64,000 nt of DNA, taken from the NCBI GenBank assembly GCA_029210175.1, contig JARGPL010000015.1, positions 186,001 to 250,000 on the forward strand, given 5' to 3'. Below, one piece after another: positions 1 through 7,873 of the stretch. This stretch comes from Minwuia sp. (GTDB lineage: Bacteria > Pseudomonadota > Alphaproteobacteria > Minwuiales > Minwuiaceae). The notes beneath the pieces are model-generated. The model had not been told where the DNA came from and did not search any database. It was given only the letters and a program-made list of their open reading frames with translations. The stretch's first letter is position 1. Every line of letters begins with the position of its first letter. The position numbers were made by a program, and so were the translations under genes.

Positions 1-309
1 GGCAAGCTGGCCATCGTTGGCTGGGGGTCGACCTATGGCCCGATCAGTCGTGCGGTGTCCAACATGCGCGACGCGGGGATGGATGTCTCGCACGTCCACC
101 TGCGCCATATCTGGCCGATGCCGGGCAATCTGGGTGAACTGCTTTCATCCTATGACACTGTGATCTGCCCGGAGATGAACAACGGGCAGCTTTCGACGGT
201 GCTGCGCGCCGAGTTCCTCATTGACGTTCGCCCCCTGACCAAGGTGGAGGGCATGCCCTTCAAGATCAGGGAAATCGAGGCGGCCATCCAGGCAGCCTTG
301 AAAGCCTGA
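1..309 (+). CDS. korA: 2-oxoglutarate:ferredoxin oxidoreductase alpha subunit, C-terminal part (partial)
   Basis: The frame is open from the first base of the window and stops at 307-309, so only about the last 102 residues are present. The fragment carries the C-terminal domain of the alpha subunit of 2-oxoacid:ferredoxin oxidoreductases (HIWPMPG and VICPEMNNGQL segments). With KorB it would oxidatively decarboxylate 2-oxoglutarate to succinyl-CoA while reducing ferredoxin, in the cytoplasm. korB follows after 13 bases, the usual two-gene arrangement. The substrate is inferred from the family. A related 2-oxoacid specificity cannot be excluded from this fragment. Confidence 0.85.
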   Translation, partial: GKLAIVGWGSTYGPISRAVSNMRDAGMDVSHVHLRHIWPMPGNLGELLSSYDTVICPEMNNGQLSTVLRAEFLIDVRPLTKVEGMPFKIREIEAAIQAALKA

Positions 310-322
310 GGGAGACAGAACC

Positions 323-1348
323 ATGAACCAGCAGGCCCCGATCGAATACAAGCCCAAGGATTTCGCCACCGATCAGGAGGTGCGTTGGTGCCCCGGTTGC
401 GGTGACTACGCGATCCTGAAGGGCGTGCAGAAGACGCTGGCCGAGATCGGCACGGCGCCGGAGAACGTGGTCTTCGTTTCCGGGATCGGCTGTGCGGCGC
501 GTTTCCCCTATTACATCGAGACATATGGCTTCCACACCATCCATGGCCGTGCCCCGGCTGTGGCGACGGGCGTGAAACTGGCCAACCCGGATCTGGATGT
601 CTGGCTGGTGTCCGGTGACGGCGATGCCATGTCGATCGGCGGCAACCACATGATGCACCTGCTGCGTCGCAACATCGATGTGAACTACCTGATCTTCAAC
701 AACGAGATCTATGGCCTGACCAAGGGGCAGTATTCGCCGACGTCGCGCCTCGGCACACGTTCGCCGTCCACGCCTGCGGGATCCATCGATGCGCCCGTAT
801 CGGCATGCGGGCTGGCGCTGGGGGCCGGGGGGCGGTTCGTGGCACGTGGGATCGACCGGGGCCAGAAGGACCTGCCGGGCATCCTGAAGAGCGCGCACGC
901 GCACAAGGGCGCCTCGTTCGTCGAGATCCTGCAGAACTGCATCGTCTACAATGACGGTGTTTTCGATGGTGTGGTCGACAAGAGTGTCGCGACCGAAGCC
1001 CAGATCCATGTGAAACACGGGCAGCCGCTGCTGTTCGGGGCTGACAATGCCAAGGGGCTGACGTTCAACGCAAAGGCGATGCGGTTGGAAATCGCGACCG
1101 TCGGTGAGAACGGCGTCACGGAAGACGACGTCATCGTGCATGATGAGACCAACCTGGCGCTTGCCCAGATGCTCGCCGCGATGGATCGCCCGGACTTCCC
1201 CGTCGCCGTGGGCGTGATCTACAACAATCCGACAGATGTGACCTACGATCAGGCGGTCCATGCGCAGAATGCCAGTGCGAAGGCCGAAGCCAGGATCACC
1301 ACGATTGATCAGTTGCTGCGGTCCGGTGCCACCTGGCAGGTGGACTGA
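323..1348 (+). CDS. korB: 2-oxoglutarate:ferredoxin oxidoreductase beta subunit
   Basis: The 341-residue protein has the expected length for KorB. Residues 22-27 (WCPGCG, Cys23 and Cys26) begin the iron-sulfur cysteine set, and SGIGCAARFPYY supplies another conserved Cys. GDGDAMSIGG from about residue 98 to IFNNEIYGLT form the thiamine diphosphate and Mg binding motif. It is the catalytic partner of the alpha subunit encoded just upstream. The start ATG at 323 follows a GGGAGACAG ribosome-binding region. The enzyme would give a ferredoxin-linked alternative to the NAD-linked 2-oxoglutarate dehydrogenase. Whether it runs oxidatively or reductively cannot be read from sequence. Confidence 0.92.
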   Translation: MNQQAPIEYKPKDFATDQEVRWCPGCGDYAILKGVQKTLAEIGTAPENVVFVSGIGCAARFPYYIETYGFHTIHGRAPAVATGVKLANPDLDVWLVSGDGDAMSIGGNHMMHLLRRNIDVNYLIFNNEIYGLTKGQYSPTSRLGTRSPSTPAGSIDAPVSACGLALGAGGRFVARGIDRGQKDLPGILKSAHAHKGASFVEILQNCIVYNDGVFDGVVDKSVATEAQIHVKHGQPLLFGADNAKGLTFNAKAMRLEIATVGENGVTEDDVIVHDETNLALAQMLAAMDRPDFPVAVGVIYNNPTDVTYDQAVHAQNASAKAEARITTIDQLLRSGATWQVD

Positions 1349-1354
1349 TCTGCC

Positions 1355-1783
1355 TTGGGGAATGATCTGCCTGATCTGACACGTGCCGAAGCCTACCGGC
1401 ACTGGATCACCGACCGCATCCGCTATTGCGACACGGACATGGCTGGCCACGTGAACAACGTGGCCTATGCCGCCTATGCCGAGACCGGGCGGCTGGACAT
1501 CATGCATGGTGTCATCCGCCCGCAAATGCCGGATGGGCTGAGGTTCATCGCTGCGTCGGTGACGATCAATTACGTGCGCGAAAGCCACTACCCCGGCGAG
1601 ATGCGTATCGGCACCGGTGTGGCGCGGATCGGGCGGACGTCGATCACCGTGGGGCAGGGCATCTTCAAGGACGACGCCTGCGTGGCGACTGCTCTCGGCA
1701 CTGTCGTGCTGCTGGATGGCGCGACCCCCACACCCCTGACCGATCACCTGCGCCAGGTCTGCAACGGCCTGTTGCTCAGCTGA
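1355..1783 (+). CDS. Acyl-CoA thioesterase, hotdog fold (4HBT/YbgC-like)
   Basis: This is a 142-residue single-domain hotdog protein. Residues 25-35 read CDTDMAGHVNN, the catalytic Asp plus GHVNN loop typical of 4-hydroxybenzoyl-CoA/YbgC-type thioesterases, followed by the long central helix (AYAAYAETGRLD). It would hydrolyse an acyl-CoA of unknown chain type in the cytoplasm. The TTG start at 1355 lies 6 bases after the korB stop, so it is probably cotranscribed with korAB. A role next to a succinyl-CoA-forming enzyme is suggestive but unproven. Confidence 0.8.
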   Translation: MGNDLPDLTRAEAYRHWITDRIRYCDTDMAGHVNNVAYAAYAETGRLDIMHGVIRPQMPDGLRFIAASVTINYVRESHYPGEMRIGTGVARIGRTSITVGQGIFKDDACVATALGTVVLLDGATPTPLTDHLRQVCNGLLLS

Positions 1784-1823
1784 CCGGGCTTTTCGGCTGA
1801 TCGGGGCCCAGACGGGCGAGTCC

Positions 1824-1882
1824 GGCAAAATTTGCCGGGTCATTGCTGCCCGGTCGGCATGAATTACCCGGCAAATTTTGCC
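1824..1882. promoter_or_regulatory. Pair of ftr-like palindromes upstream of the flagellin gene
   Basis: Two copies of a 17-base sequence face each other: GGCAAAATTTGCCGGGT at 1824-1840 and its exact reverse complement at 1866-1882. Each copy contains a near-palindrome (GGCAAA-N-TTTGCC type). As I recall them, the ftr enhancer elements bound by the NtrC-type activator FlbD in Caulobacter are rich in CGGCAAA and TTGCCG. A sigma54 promoter about 60 bases downstream fits an enhancer role. FlbD itself is not in this window, so the binding protein is inferred. Confidence 0.7.
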
Positions 1883-1943
1883 CTGGTTAACGGTTCCCCT
1901 GAAAAATTTCATATTCTTCAAATGGTTATCGGGTTTGGTTAAC

Positions 1944-1958
1944 TGGCCTGACGGTTGC
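1944..1958 (+). promoter_or_regulatory. Sigma54 (-24/-12) promoter of the flagellin gene
   Basis: TGGC at 1944-1947 and TTGC at 1955-1958 give the GG-N10-GC spacing required for sigma54 (GG 1945-1946, GC 1957-1958). The match to TGGCACG-N4-TTGC is good apart from the middle bases. Transcription would start near 1970, leaving a leader of about 50 bases before the flagellin ATG. The paired upstream palindromes are at a normal enhancer distance. Confidence 0.7.
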
Positions 1959-2018
1959 TCTTGATGGAACCGGGCAAAACGCCCTCCGAACCCAAATGAT
2001 CCAGAATGGAGAATTGAA

Positions 2019-2831
2019 ATGCTGTCAGTGAACACAAACAGTGGCGCGATGGCCGCCCTTCAGAATCTGAGCTCGACCAACAAGCAGATGAACGAAGTTC
2101 AGTCCCGCATCAACACCGGTCTGAAGGTTGCGACCGCGAAGGATGATGGCGCCACTTTCGCCATTGCCCAGAATATTCGTTCCACTGTCGCTGGTCTCGA
2201 CGCCGTCAAGGGAAGCCTTGATCGCGGTGTTTCTTCTGCGGATACAGCCATCGCGGCTGGTCAGTCGATTTCCGATCTTCTCATCGAAATGAAGGAGAAG
2301 GCGGTTGCGGCGACCGATGCGAGCCTGGATACGTCAAGCAGGAACGCCCTGAACAATGACTTCTCGGCTCTGCGGGATCAGATCTCGACCATCGTCAGCA
2401 ATGCCGAATTCGACGGTGTGAACCTGATCGATGGTTCCCTCTCGTCCATCGCCGTCCTGGCGAATGACGAAGGTTCCACGATCACCGTTTCCGCTCAGAA
2501 TCTGTCTGCCAACACCGGTCTGGGTGTTGCGTCGGTGGATCTGTCCACGGCAACGGGTGCTGCGGCTGCTCGTAGCGCGGTTGATGCAGCTATCCAGACG
2601 GCCAACTCGCGTCTCGCCTCCTTGGGTACCGACGCGAAGAGCCTCGAGATCCACAAGGATTTCGTGGGTCAGGTTCAGGATACGCTGACTGTCGGTATCG
2701 GTAACCTGGTCGACGCTGACCTGGCGAAGGAAAGTGCTCGCCTCCAGTCGCTGCAGATCAAGCAGCAGCTGGGTACGCAGGCCCTGTCCATTGCGAACCA
2801 GGCTCCGCAGTCGATCCTCGGTCTCTTCTAA
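2019..2831 (+). CDS. Flagellin (short form)
   Basis: The 270-residue protein has the conserved N-terminal D0/D1 coiled-coil region (about 1-140, MLSVNTNSGAMAALQNL at the start) and the C-terminal D1/D0 region (about 195-270, ending APQSILGLF). There is little sequence between them, so the variable surface domains are nearly absent, as in Caulobacter-type flagellins of similar size. It is exported by the flagellar type III system and polymerises into the filament. GGAGA precedes the ATG at 2019. FlaG follows. It is the only flagellin in the window and the main flagellar cluster lies elsewhere. Confidence 0.95.
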   Translation: MLSVNTNSGAMAALQNLSSTNKQMNEVQSRINTGLKVATAKDDGATFAIAQNIRSTVAGLDAVKGSLDRGVSSADTAIAAGQSISDLLIEMKEKAVAATDASLDTSSRNALNNDFSALRDQISTIVSNAEFDGVNLIDGSLSSIAVLANDEGSTITVSAQNLSANTGLGVASVDLSTATGAAAARSAVDAAIQTANSRLASLGTDAKSLEIHKDFVGQVQDTLTVGIGNLVDADLAKESARLQSLQIKQQLGTQALSIANQAPQSILGLF

Positions 2832-2848
2832 GTCGGGACCGCGTAACC

Positions 2849-2878
2849 GGGATATGGGGGCTCCGGCCCCCATATCCC
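2849..2878 (+). terminator. Perfect hairpin after the flagellin gene
   Basis: GGGATATGGGGGC (2849-2861) and GCCCCCATATCCC (2866-2878) pair over 13 bases around a TCCG tetraloop, 18 bases after the flagellin stop. No T tract follows, so it may act as an mRNA-stabilising or partly leaky terminator that separates abundant flagellin message from flaG. Confidence 0.7.
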
Positions 2879-2979
2879 CCGCGCGCCCCGCCACGGTTGC
2901 AGCAATCGAGAACGGCAGCAAAACAAACGTCGTCCGTGTTGCATCCTGAACCGGGGCTCGCCCATCGGGGGATGGCACT

Positions 2980-3369
2980 ATGATAAACAACCTGGTGACA
3001 GATCAGTCCCAGGCTATCGGTCGTACGCCGCCTGCAAGGGCTGTGGCTGACCGGCAGACTGAACCGGACAAATCGGTCGAGAAGAAAGACATCAAGGCAG
3101 AGCGTGAAGCCGAAGCCGCCGCACGGAAAGAAGACCCGAAGGTGGACAGGCAAAGGATCACGGATACGATCACCGCTGCCCTGCGCAATGACTTTCCGGC
3201 CAACACCAACCTGCAAATCGATATAGCCGACGCAACGGGCAGCTTTGTTTACAAGGCTGTCGATCGTGATTCCGGCGAAGTCGTGAAGCAGTTTCCGGCA
3301 GCTGATGTGCTGGAACGGCTGGAACGCATGGCCAAGGTCCAGGGACTGGGAATCGACAGCGAGGTCTGA
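2980..3369 (+). CDS. flaG: FlaG family flagellar protein
   Basis: This is a 129-residue protein with a disordered, charged first half (Lys/Glu/Asp-rich, about 20-60). The FlaG domain at about 75-125 contains LQIDIADATGSFVYKAVDRD and then GEVVKQFP, the family signature. FlaG proteins influence filament length and are usually encoded beside flagellin, as here (148 bases downstream, after a hairpin). No export signal is expected. The ATG at 2980 is preceded by a purine-rich stretch (GGGGGATGG). The exact molecular role of the family is poorly defined. Confidence 0.85.
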   Translation: MINNLVTDQSQAIGRTPPARAVADRQTEPDKSVEKKDIKAEREAEAAARKEDPKVDRQRITDTITAALRNDFPANTNLQIDIADATGSFVYKAVDRDSGEVVKQFPAADVLERLERMAKVQGLGIDSEV

Positions 3370-3387
3370 GGACCTGCTGCCGACAAC

Positions 3388-4125
3388 TCAGTAGCTGGCT
3401 TTTGTGCTGGTCGTTTGACTAGCGCTGGACATCCGCGCCGTCTGCACTGCCCCGGCCAGGTCCGACAGCCAGGCCGGGCGCGCTGGCGCGTGCAGCATCG
3501 ACAGCATCAGATGCATGCCCTTTGGTGCCTGTGTCAGGCCAGGCAGCCAGTCGCGTGCTGCCATCTCGTCCGCCACCTGAAAGATATCGACCTCGGAACT
3601 GCCGAAACTGATGATCGTCAGGTCGGGTTCGGCGTGCAGCTGCAGGCCTTGTATCGCCCTGATTCCGTCCGCATAGGCTTTGGCATTATCCATCAGATCG
3701 CGCACCATTGGCCCGTGCGAAGGGCAGCACGTAACCACCGACACACGCATCCACGTGCAGCCAGACGTCCTGGGCCAGCGCGACCTCTGAGAGTTCGGTG
3801 ATCGAACTCTAGCTCGGTCCTGCAAGACCATCGTTCCGTCGATCCATCCCCGACACCCCGGGCGGGTGGCCACCCGCCCGGGGCAATCCATCATCCCTGA
3901 TCCAGATCAGAGCCGAAAGACTGACAAAACCATAAGACAAGCGTTCTCGCTGAAGAACTGGTTGTAGGCGGCCTGACCGACATCCTGCACGCTGTCGGTG
4001 GCCTTGAACACGAACAGCGGCACGCGGCCGCCCCGCCAGTCCGTATCGTCGCGGGCCATTGCCGTCATCTGCTGTGACAGCATCGGCCAATCCGTTCCCT
4101 GTTCGGGCAATGCAATCCGTTTCAT
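3388..4125 (-). pseudogene. Decayed PLP-dependent decarboxylase, sphingosine-1-phosphate-lyase-like
   Basis: Three pieces of one protein lie in order in different minus-strand frames. Bases 4125 to about 3935 encode the N terminus (DWRGGRVPLFVF, then FFSENA). About 3817-3700 encodes VWLHVDACVGGYVLPFARA, the Asp-containing PLP region. About 3715-3388 encodes the C-terminal domain (IRAIQGLQL, FGSSEVDIFQVADEMAARDW). The block between the HVDACVGG segment and the C-terminal domain, which normally carries the Schiff-base lysine, is missing, as is sequence after the N-terminal piece. About 738 bases remain of a family that usually needs about 1.4 kb. Both original ends seem present, so decay was by internal deletions. 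No function is expected. Confidence 0.8.
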
Positions 4126-4140
4126 GCCCGAAAGGTTAAG

Positions 4141-4539
4141 TCACTCGGTGGATTTGAGATAGGCAATCAAGTCCTTGCGCATGCTGCCGCGCTTCACACC
4201 GACAAACTGCATCACCGTACCCGGTATGAAACCGCGCGGGTCACGCACGAAGGCGTAAAGGTTCTCCTCCGTCCAGATCATGCTTTCAGCCTTGCGGGCC
4301 AGGAAGGCATCGGAATAGCGATAGCCGTCCGCAGACGCGATGGGGCGACCCACGACGCCAACAAGGTTCGGCGCGGCGAGCGGATCACCAGGCAAAGGAA
4401 TGTGGCACTGGCCGCAGACCTTCCGGAAGGTCTTCTCACCCTTGACGGGGTCACCGTCTGCCATGGCTGCGCCGGTTGGCAGCGCAAGGGTGAGGGTCAG
4501 CAGGGCAGATACTGAAAGGTGCCTGATGAAGGAGCGCAT
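4141..4539 (-). CDS. Periplasmic class I c-type cytochrome
   Basis: The 132-residue protein starts at ATG 4539 with a Sec signal peptide (RSFIRHLSVSALLTLTLALP, cleavage probably near AMA-DGD). Heme is attached at CGQCH (Cys42, Cys45, His46), and Met110 in the PGTVMQF segment is the likely sixth ligand. It belongs to the small soluble electron carriers related to cytochrome c2/c550. A rhodanese-like gene lies upstream on the same strand, 84 bases away. Longer frames to 4614 exist, but the signal peptide fixes the start. The redox partner is unknown. Confidence 0.88.
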   Translation of the reverse strand: MRSFIRHLSVSALLTLTLALPTGAAMADGDPVKGEKTFRKVCGQCHIPLPGDPLAAPNLVGVVGRPIASADGYRYSDAFLARKAESMIWTEENLYAFVRDPRGFIPGTVMQFVGVKRGSMRKDLIAYLKSTE

Positions 4540-4623
4540 TTGGGCTTTCCCGCCATTGTTGGAACGACAATTGATTGCCCGCCGATCATCCGGCGTCAGG
4601 CACCTGTCGATCAATGGTCTTCA

Positions 4624-5049
4624 TCACTCCAGAGGCAATTTGCGCTGCAGCCAGCCAGGACCGGCGGCACTGCCCAGCATGCCTTCACCAATATCGCGCA
4701 CATTTGTGAACCCCTGCGCCTTCAGAAACGCCGTGGCCGCGCTGGACCTGACACCGCGCGCACAGATCAGGGCGATCGGCTTTGTCCGGTCATCACCTGT
4801 AATCTGCAGGATGTCGGCGAGAAATCCGCTCTCGCCCTGCACTTGCCACCAGCTGGCACGGGCAGCACCTCTTGCGACGCCGGTCCAGGCCCATTCGGGG
4901 GAATTGCGGATGTCGACGATCAGCACGGACCCAGCCCGGGCCTCGGCCCAGGCGTCGGGCGGGGAGAGCAGGGCATCATCGGCCGCTGCCCAGCCAGTGA
5001 CGGGCAGAACCAGAACGAGAAGGGTGAGGAACATGCGAATGGTGGTCAT
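4624..5049 (-). CDS. Secreted rhodanese-like domain protein
   Basis: From ATG 5049 the protein is 141 residues with an N-terminal signal sequence (MTTIRMFLTLLVLVLPVTGW), so it should act in the periplasm. A single rhodanese domain follows: VDIRNSPEW near 45-53 and the active-site loop CARGVRS with Cys96. Rhodanese domains move sulfane sulfur or bind related oxyanions. The substrate is unknown. A TTG at 5085 would add 12 residues, but the hydrophobic start argues for 5049. It lies beside a cytochrome c, and periplasmic rhodaneses are often encoded near such carriers. Confidence 0.8.
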   Translation of the reverse strand: MTTIRMFLTLLVLVLPVTGWAAADDALLSPPDAWAEARAGSVLIVDIRNSPEWAWTGVARGAARASWWQVQGESGFLADILQITGDDRTKPIALICARGVRSSAATAFLKAQGFTNVRDIGEGMLGSAAGPGWLQRKLPLE

Positions 5050-5101
5050 GCCCGTTACCTGATCGCCTTCCGGGCATCCGCGCAATTCAACGGGGCGTGA
5101 T

Positions 5102-5878
5102 TCAGAGAAACCCGTTCAGGCGAAACCATTGCAGACTGGCCTCCGTCGTGCCGGAGGGCATGTATTCCAGCCCGACAGGTCCGTCGTATCCCTGATCATC
5201 AACCATACTCAGGAACCAGCTGAAATCCACTTCACCATGGCCGGGTTCGTGTCGGTCCGGTGGATTGGCAATCTGGATGTGACCTGTTCTTTCCCGCAGC
5301 CCCCGGAATGCGCGGGTCAGGTCGCCCGTCATGATCTGCGTGTGATAGGCATCGAACTGCAGTTGCACGTTTTCCGCTGCGATCCGGTCCAGCAGGCGGC
5401 AGGCATGCGCATTCGTGCTGAGAAAGTATCCCGGACGGTCGACGAGGTTCAGCGGTTCCAGCATCAGGGTCACATTTCGTGTCCTTGCCTCGACGGCGGC
5501 CTGCCGGAAATTCGCGACAACACAGTCGTTGGCTGCCTGGCTATCAGGGTCGCCGTTTCCAACCATGACGTGGATACGCTGTGCACCGATGGCGCTGGCC
5601 ATATCGAGTGCCGCAATGACCGAGGATTCGAAGGTGTCGCGGCGTGCCGGGGCCGCGGCACAGCCAATGATGCCGGCTTCCGGGTTGAGGACCGGTGTGT
5701 TGATGAGAACGATCTCCGTACCCGCAGCGCCCGCCGCTTCCTGGATCGCGGGTGCACCATGCGGATAGGGGTTGAGAATTTCCACCGCATCCATGCCAGC
5801 GTCAGCCGTCGCCTGAAACCGGGAAAGGAATGGCCGTTCGGTGAACAGAAGGTCTATGTTGGCGTCGAACCGGGGCAT
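5102..5878 (-). CDS. hyi: Hydroxypyruvate isomerase family TIM-barrel protein
   Basis: The 258-residue protein begins MPRFDANIDLLFTERPF, the usual N terminus of the Hyi/OtnI family. Metal and catalytic residues are visible: Glu141 (LEPLN), Asp176 (FDAYH) and Glu238 (GLEYMP). It would interconvert hydroxypyruvate and tartronate semialdehyde, or a related 2-oxo acid, in glyoxylate-type metabolism. No gcl or glxR genes lie beside it, so the substrate is uncertain. The MlaE-like gene starts only 18 bases away on the other strand. Confidence 0.85.
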   Translation of the reverse strand: MPRFDANIDLLFTERPFLSRFQATADAGMDAVEILNPYPHGAPAIQEAAGAAGTEIVLINTPVLNPEAGIIGCAAAPARRDTFESSVIAALDMASAIGAQRIHVMVGNGDPDSQAANDCVVANFRQAAVEARTRNVTLMLEPLNLVDRPGYFLSTNAHACRLLDRIAAENVQLQFDAYHTQIMTGDLTRAFRGLRERTGHIQIANPPDRHEPGHGEVDFSWFLSMVDDQGYDGPVGLEYMPSGTTEASLQWFRLNGFL

Positions 5879-5896
5879 CCCTGTCCCTCCTGAACG

Positions 5897-7066
5897 GTGT
5901 TTCGTGACGTGTCCAATATTTCCGGTGCATCCACAGTTGGCAACAGCGGTGCCGAAGGCCCATGGCTGACTTTCGGTGACGGCGCCGCAATGCAGCTTTC
6001 CGGCGCGTGGACGGTCGCCAATGCGCGCCGGATTGACGGCCTGATTCGCGACATGCGCGTCGAACCGGGTGCCGTGCAGCAGCTGGATCTCGGCGCGGTG
6101 TCGGCCTTTGACACCACTGGTGCGTGGCTGTTGCTGAAACTGGCCGACCGGCTGTCAATCACCCTGCCTGATGGGATGACCGGCGCGCAACATGGCGTGC
6201 CCGAACTGGTCAGTCGCGTATCGTCCGCCCGCAGTGAGCCGGCAGAACAGCCGCCCGGCGACAACCCGTTCGTCGCCATGCTGATCCGCCTGGGTGGCGG
6301 TACTGTTGCCGCCATGCGCGAAGTCGGGTCCATGATCGGCTTCATGGGTGCCGTGGTGGAGGCCTTTGTCGGTGTTGTCCGCCGGCCCCGGCGCCTGCGC
6401 CTGACGGCAACTGTCCATCACATGGAACAGGCCGGACTGAATGCACTGCCGATTGTCGGCCTGATCTCGTTCCTCGTCGGCATCGTGCTGGCGTTTCAGG
6501 GCGCGGCCCAGCTGCAGCGCTTTGGCGCCGAGATTTTCGTCGTCAATCTGATCGGCGTCTCGATGTTGCGGGAAATCGGGATCCTGCTGACCGCAATCGT
6601 TGTTGCCGGACGTTCAGGCAGTTCCTACGCCGCGCAGCTGGGGTCTATGAAGGTCAATGAGGAAGTGGACGCCCTGCGCGCGCTCGGCCTCGACACCATC
6701 GAGGTTCTGGTTCTGCCGCGGGTGCTGGCGCTGTTCCTGATGATGGTGCCGCTGGCGCTGTTCGCCAATCTGATGGGGTTGATCGGTGGCGGTCTGATGG
6801 CCTGGGTCGCGCTGGATATCGCGCCTGCGCTCTATGTGGACAGGCTGGCCGCTGCCGTGACCCTGCCGACCTTGCTTGTCGGATTGATCAAGGCACCGTT
6901 CTTCGGTGCGCTGGTGGGGCTGGTCGGTTGTTATGAGGGGTTGAAGACACAGGGCAGTGCGGATTCGCTGGGCCGTCAGACCACGATTGCGGTGGTGCAG
7001 GGTATCTTCATCGTCATCGTTGTCGATGCGGCATTCTCCATTTTCTTCAATGTCATAGGGTTCTGA
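5897..7066 (+). CDS. mlaE: STAS-MlaE fusion, permease of an MCE-type lipid ABC transporter
   Basis: The protein is 389 residues. A STAS-like domain covers about 15-100 (LSGAWTVANARRIDGL, LDLGAVSAFDTTGAWLLLKL). The MlaE permease follows at about 130-389 with five or six membrane segments and the conserved GRSGSSYAAQLGSMKVNEEVDALRALG loop. Fused STAS domains are common in Mla-type permeases, whereas E. coli uses separate MlaB. It sits in the inner membrane and would move phospholipid with MlaF and MlaD. The start is GTG 5897, but the nearby divergent hyi start leaves little promoter space, so a slightly later start is possible. Confidence 0.9.
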   Translation: MFRDVSNISGASTVGNSGAEGPWLTFGDGAAMQLSGAWTVANARRIDGLIRDMRVEPGAVQQLDLGAVSAFDTTGAWLLLKLADRLSITLPDGMTGAQHGVPELVSRVSSARSEPAEQPPGDNPFVAMLIRLGGGTVAAMREVGSMIGFMGAVVEAFVGVVRRPRRLRLTATVHHMEQAGLNALPIVGLISFLVGIVLAFQGAAQLQRFGAEIFVVNLIGVSMLREIGILLTAIVVAGRSGSSYAAQLGSMKVNEEVDALRALGLDTIEVLVLPRVLALFLMMVPLALFANLMGLIGGGLMAWVALDIAPALYVDRLAAAVTLPTLLVGLIKAPFFGALVGLVGCYEGLKTQGSADSLGRQTTIAVVQGIFIVIVVDAAFSIFFNVIGF

Positions 7067-7072
7067 TCTGCC

Positions 7073-7873
7073 ATGACGGATCAAGCAAGGGAATCGAGCC
7101 CGGCATCCGATGACGTGATCATCCGGGTTGCCGGTCTGACCACGCGTTTCGGCCCGCAGGTGGTGCACGAGGATCTTGATCTGGAAGTCTTCAGGGGTGA
7201 AGTCCTGGGTGTTGTCGGGGGATCAGGCACCGGCAAGTCGGTGCTGATGCAGACCATCATCGGTCTCAACCGCGCTGCCGCAGGGACGATTGAGGTGTTC
7301 GGCGAAGAGCTGGCGAAACTGGAACCAGCCGCGCGACGTGCTGTCGAACAGCGCTGGGGGGTACTGTTCCAGGATGGGGCGCTGTTCAGTTCGCTGACGG
7401 TGGCCGAGAACGTGGAGGCACCGATGCGCGAACATGCGGACCTGCCTCGCAAGCTGATGGATGAACTGGCGGGCCTGAAGATCGCCATGGTCGGTCTGCC
7501 CCACAATGCCTGTGCCAAGTTTCCTTCGGAATTGTCGGGCGGAATGCGCAAGCGGGCCGGGCTCGCCCGCGCCCTGGCGCTGGACCCGGAAATCGTCTTC
7601 CTGGATGAGCCGACTGCCGGTCTGGACCCCGTTGGCGCGGCGGACTTCGACATACTGATCCGGGAACTGTCGGACACGCTGGGGCTTACCGTTGTCATGA
7701 TCACTCATGATCTGGACAGTCTCTACGCGATTTGCGACCGTGTGGCCGTACTCGCGGACCGCAAGGTACTGACCGTGGCGCCTGTTGCGGAGCTGGAGAA
7801 GCATCCGCATCCGTGGCTTCAATCCTATTTTCACGGACCCAGGGCGCGCGCCGCCCGTCAAGCGAGGCAGTAG
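7073..7873 (+). CDS. mlaF: ATPase subunit of the MCE-type lipid ABC transporter
   Basis: This 266-residue ABC ATPase has Walker A GGSGTGKS near 48-55, signature LSGGMRKRAGLARAL near 152, Walker B IVFLDEPTAGLDP near 172-184 and the switch His in MITHDLDSL. The LSGGMRKRAGLARA form is characteristic of the MlaF/Mkl group. It lies 6 bases after mlaE and directly abuts mlaD. It would power lipid movement between the membranes. Direction (import or export) cannot be told from sequence. Confidence 0.92.
   Translation: MTDQARESSPASDDVIIRVAGLTTRFGPQVVHEDLDLEVFRGEVLGVVGGSGTGKSVLMQTIIGLNRAAAGTIEVFGEELAKLEPAARRAVEQRWGVLFQDGALFSSLTVAENVEAPMREHADLPRKLMDELAGLKIAMVGLPHNACAKFPSELSGGMRKRAGLARALALDPEIVFLDEPTAGLDPVGAADFDILIRELSDTLGLTVVMITHDLDSLYAICDRVAVLADRKVLTVAPVAELEKHPHPWLQSYFHGPRARAARQARQ

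Noticed and set aside
266-2035. Long antisense open frame opposite korB and the flagellin leader (589 codons)
   Set aside because: It mirrors a strong coding strand, has His/Arg/Gly-rich low-quality protein and no family motif. It is a by-product of high GC.
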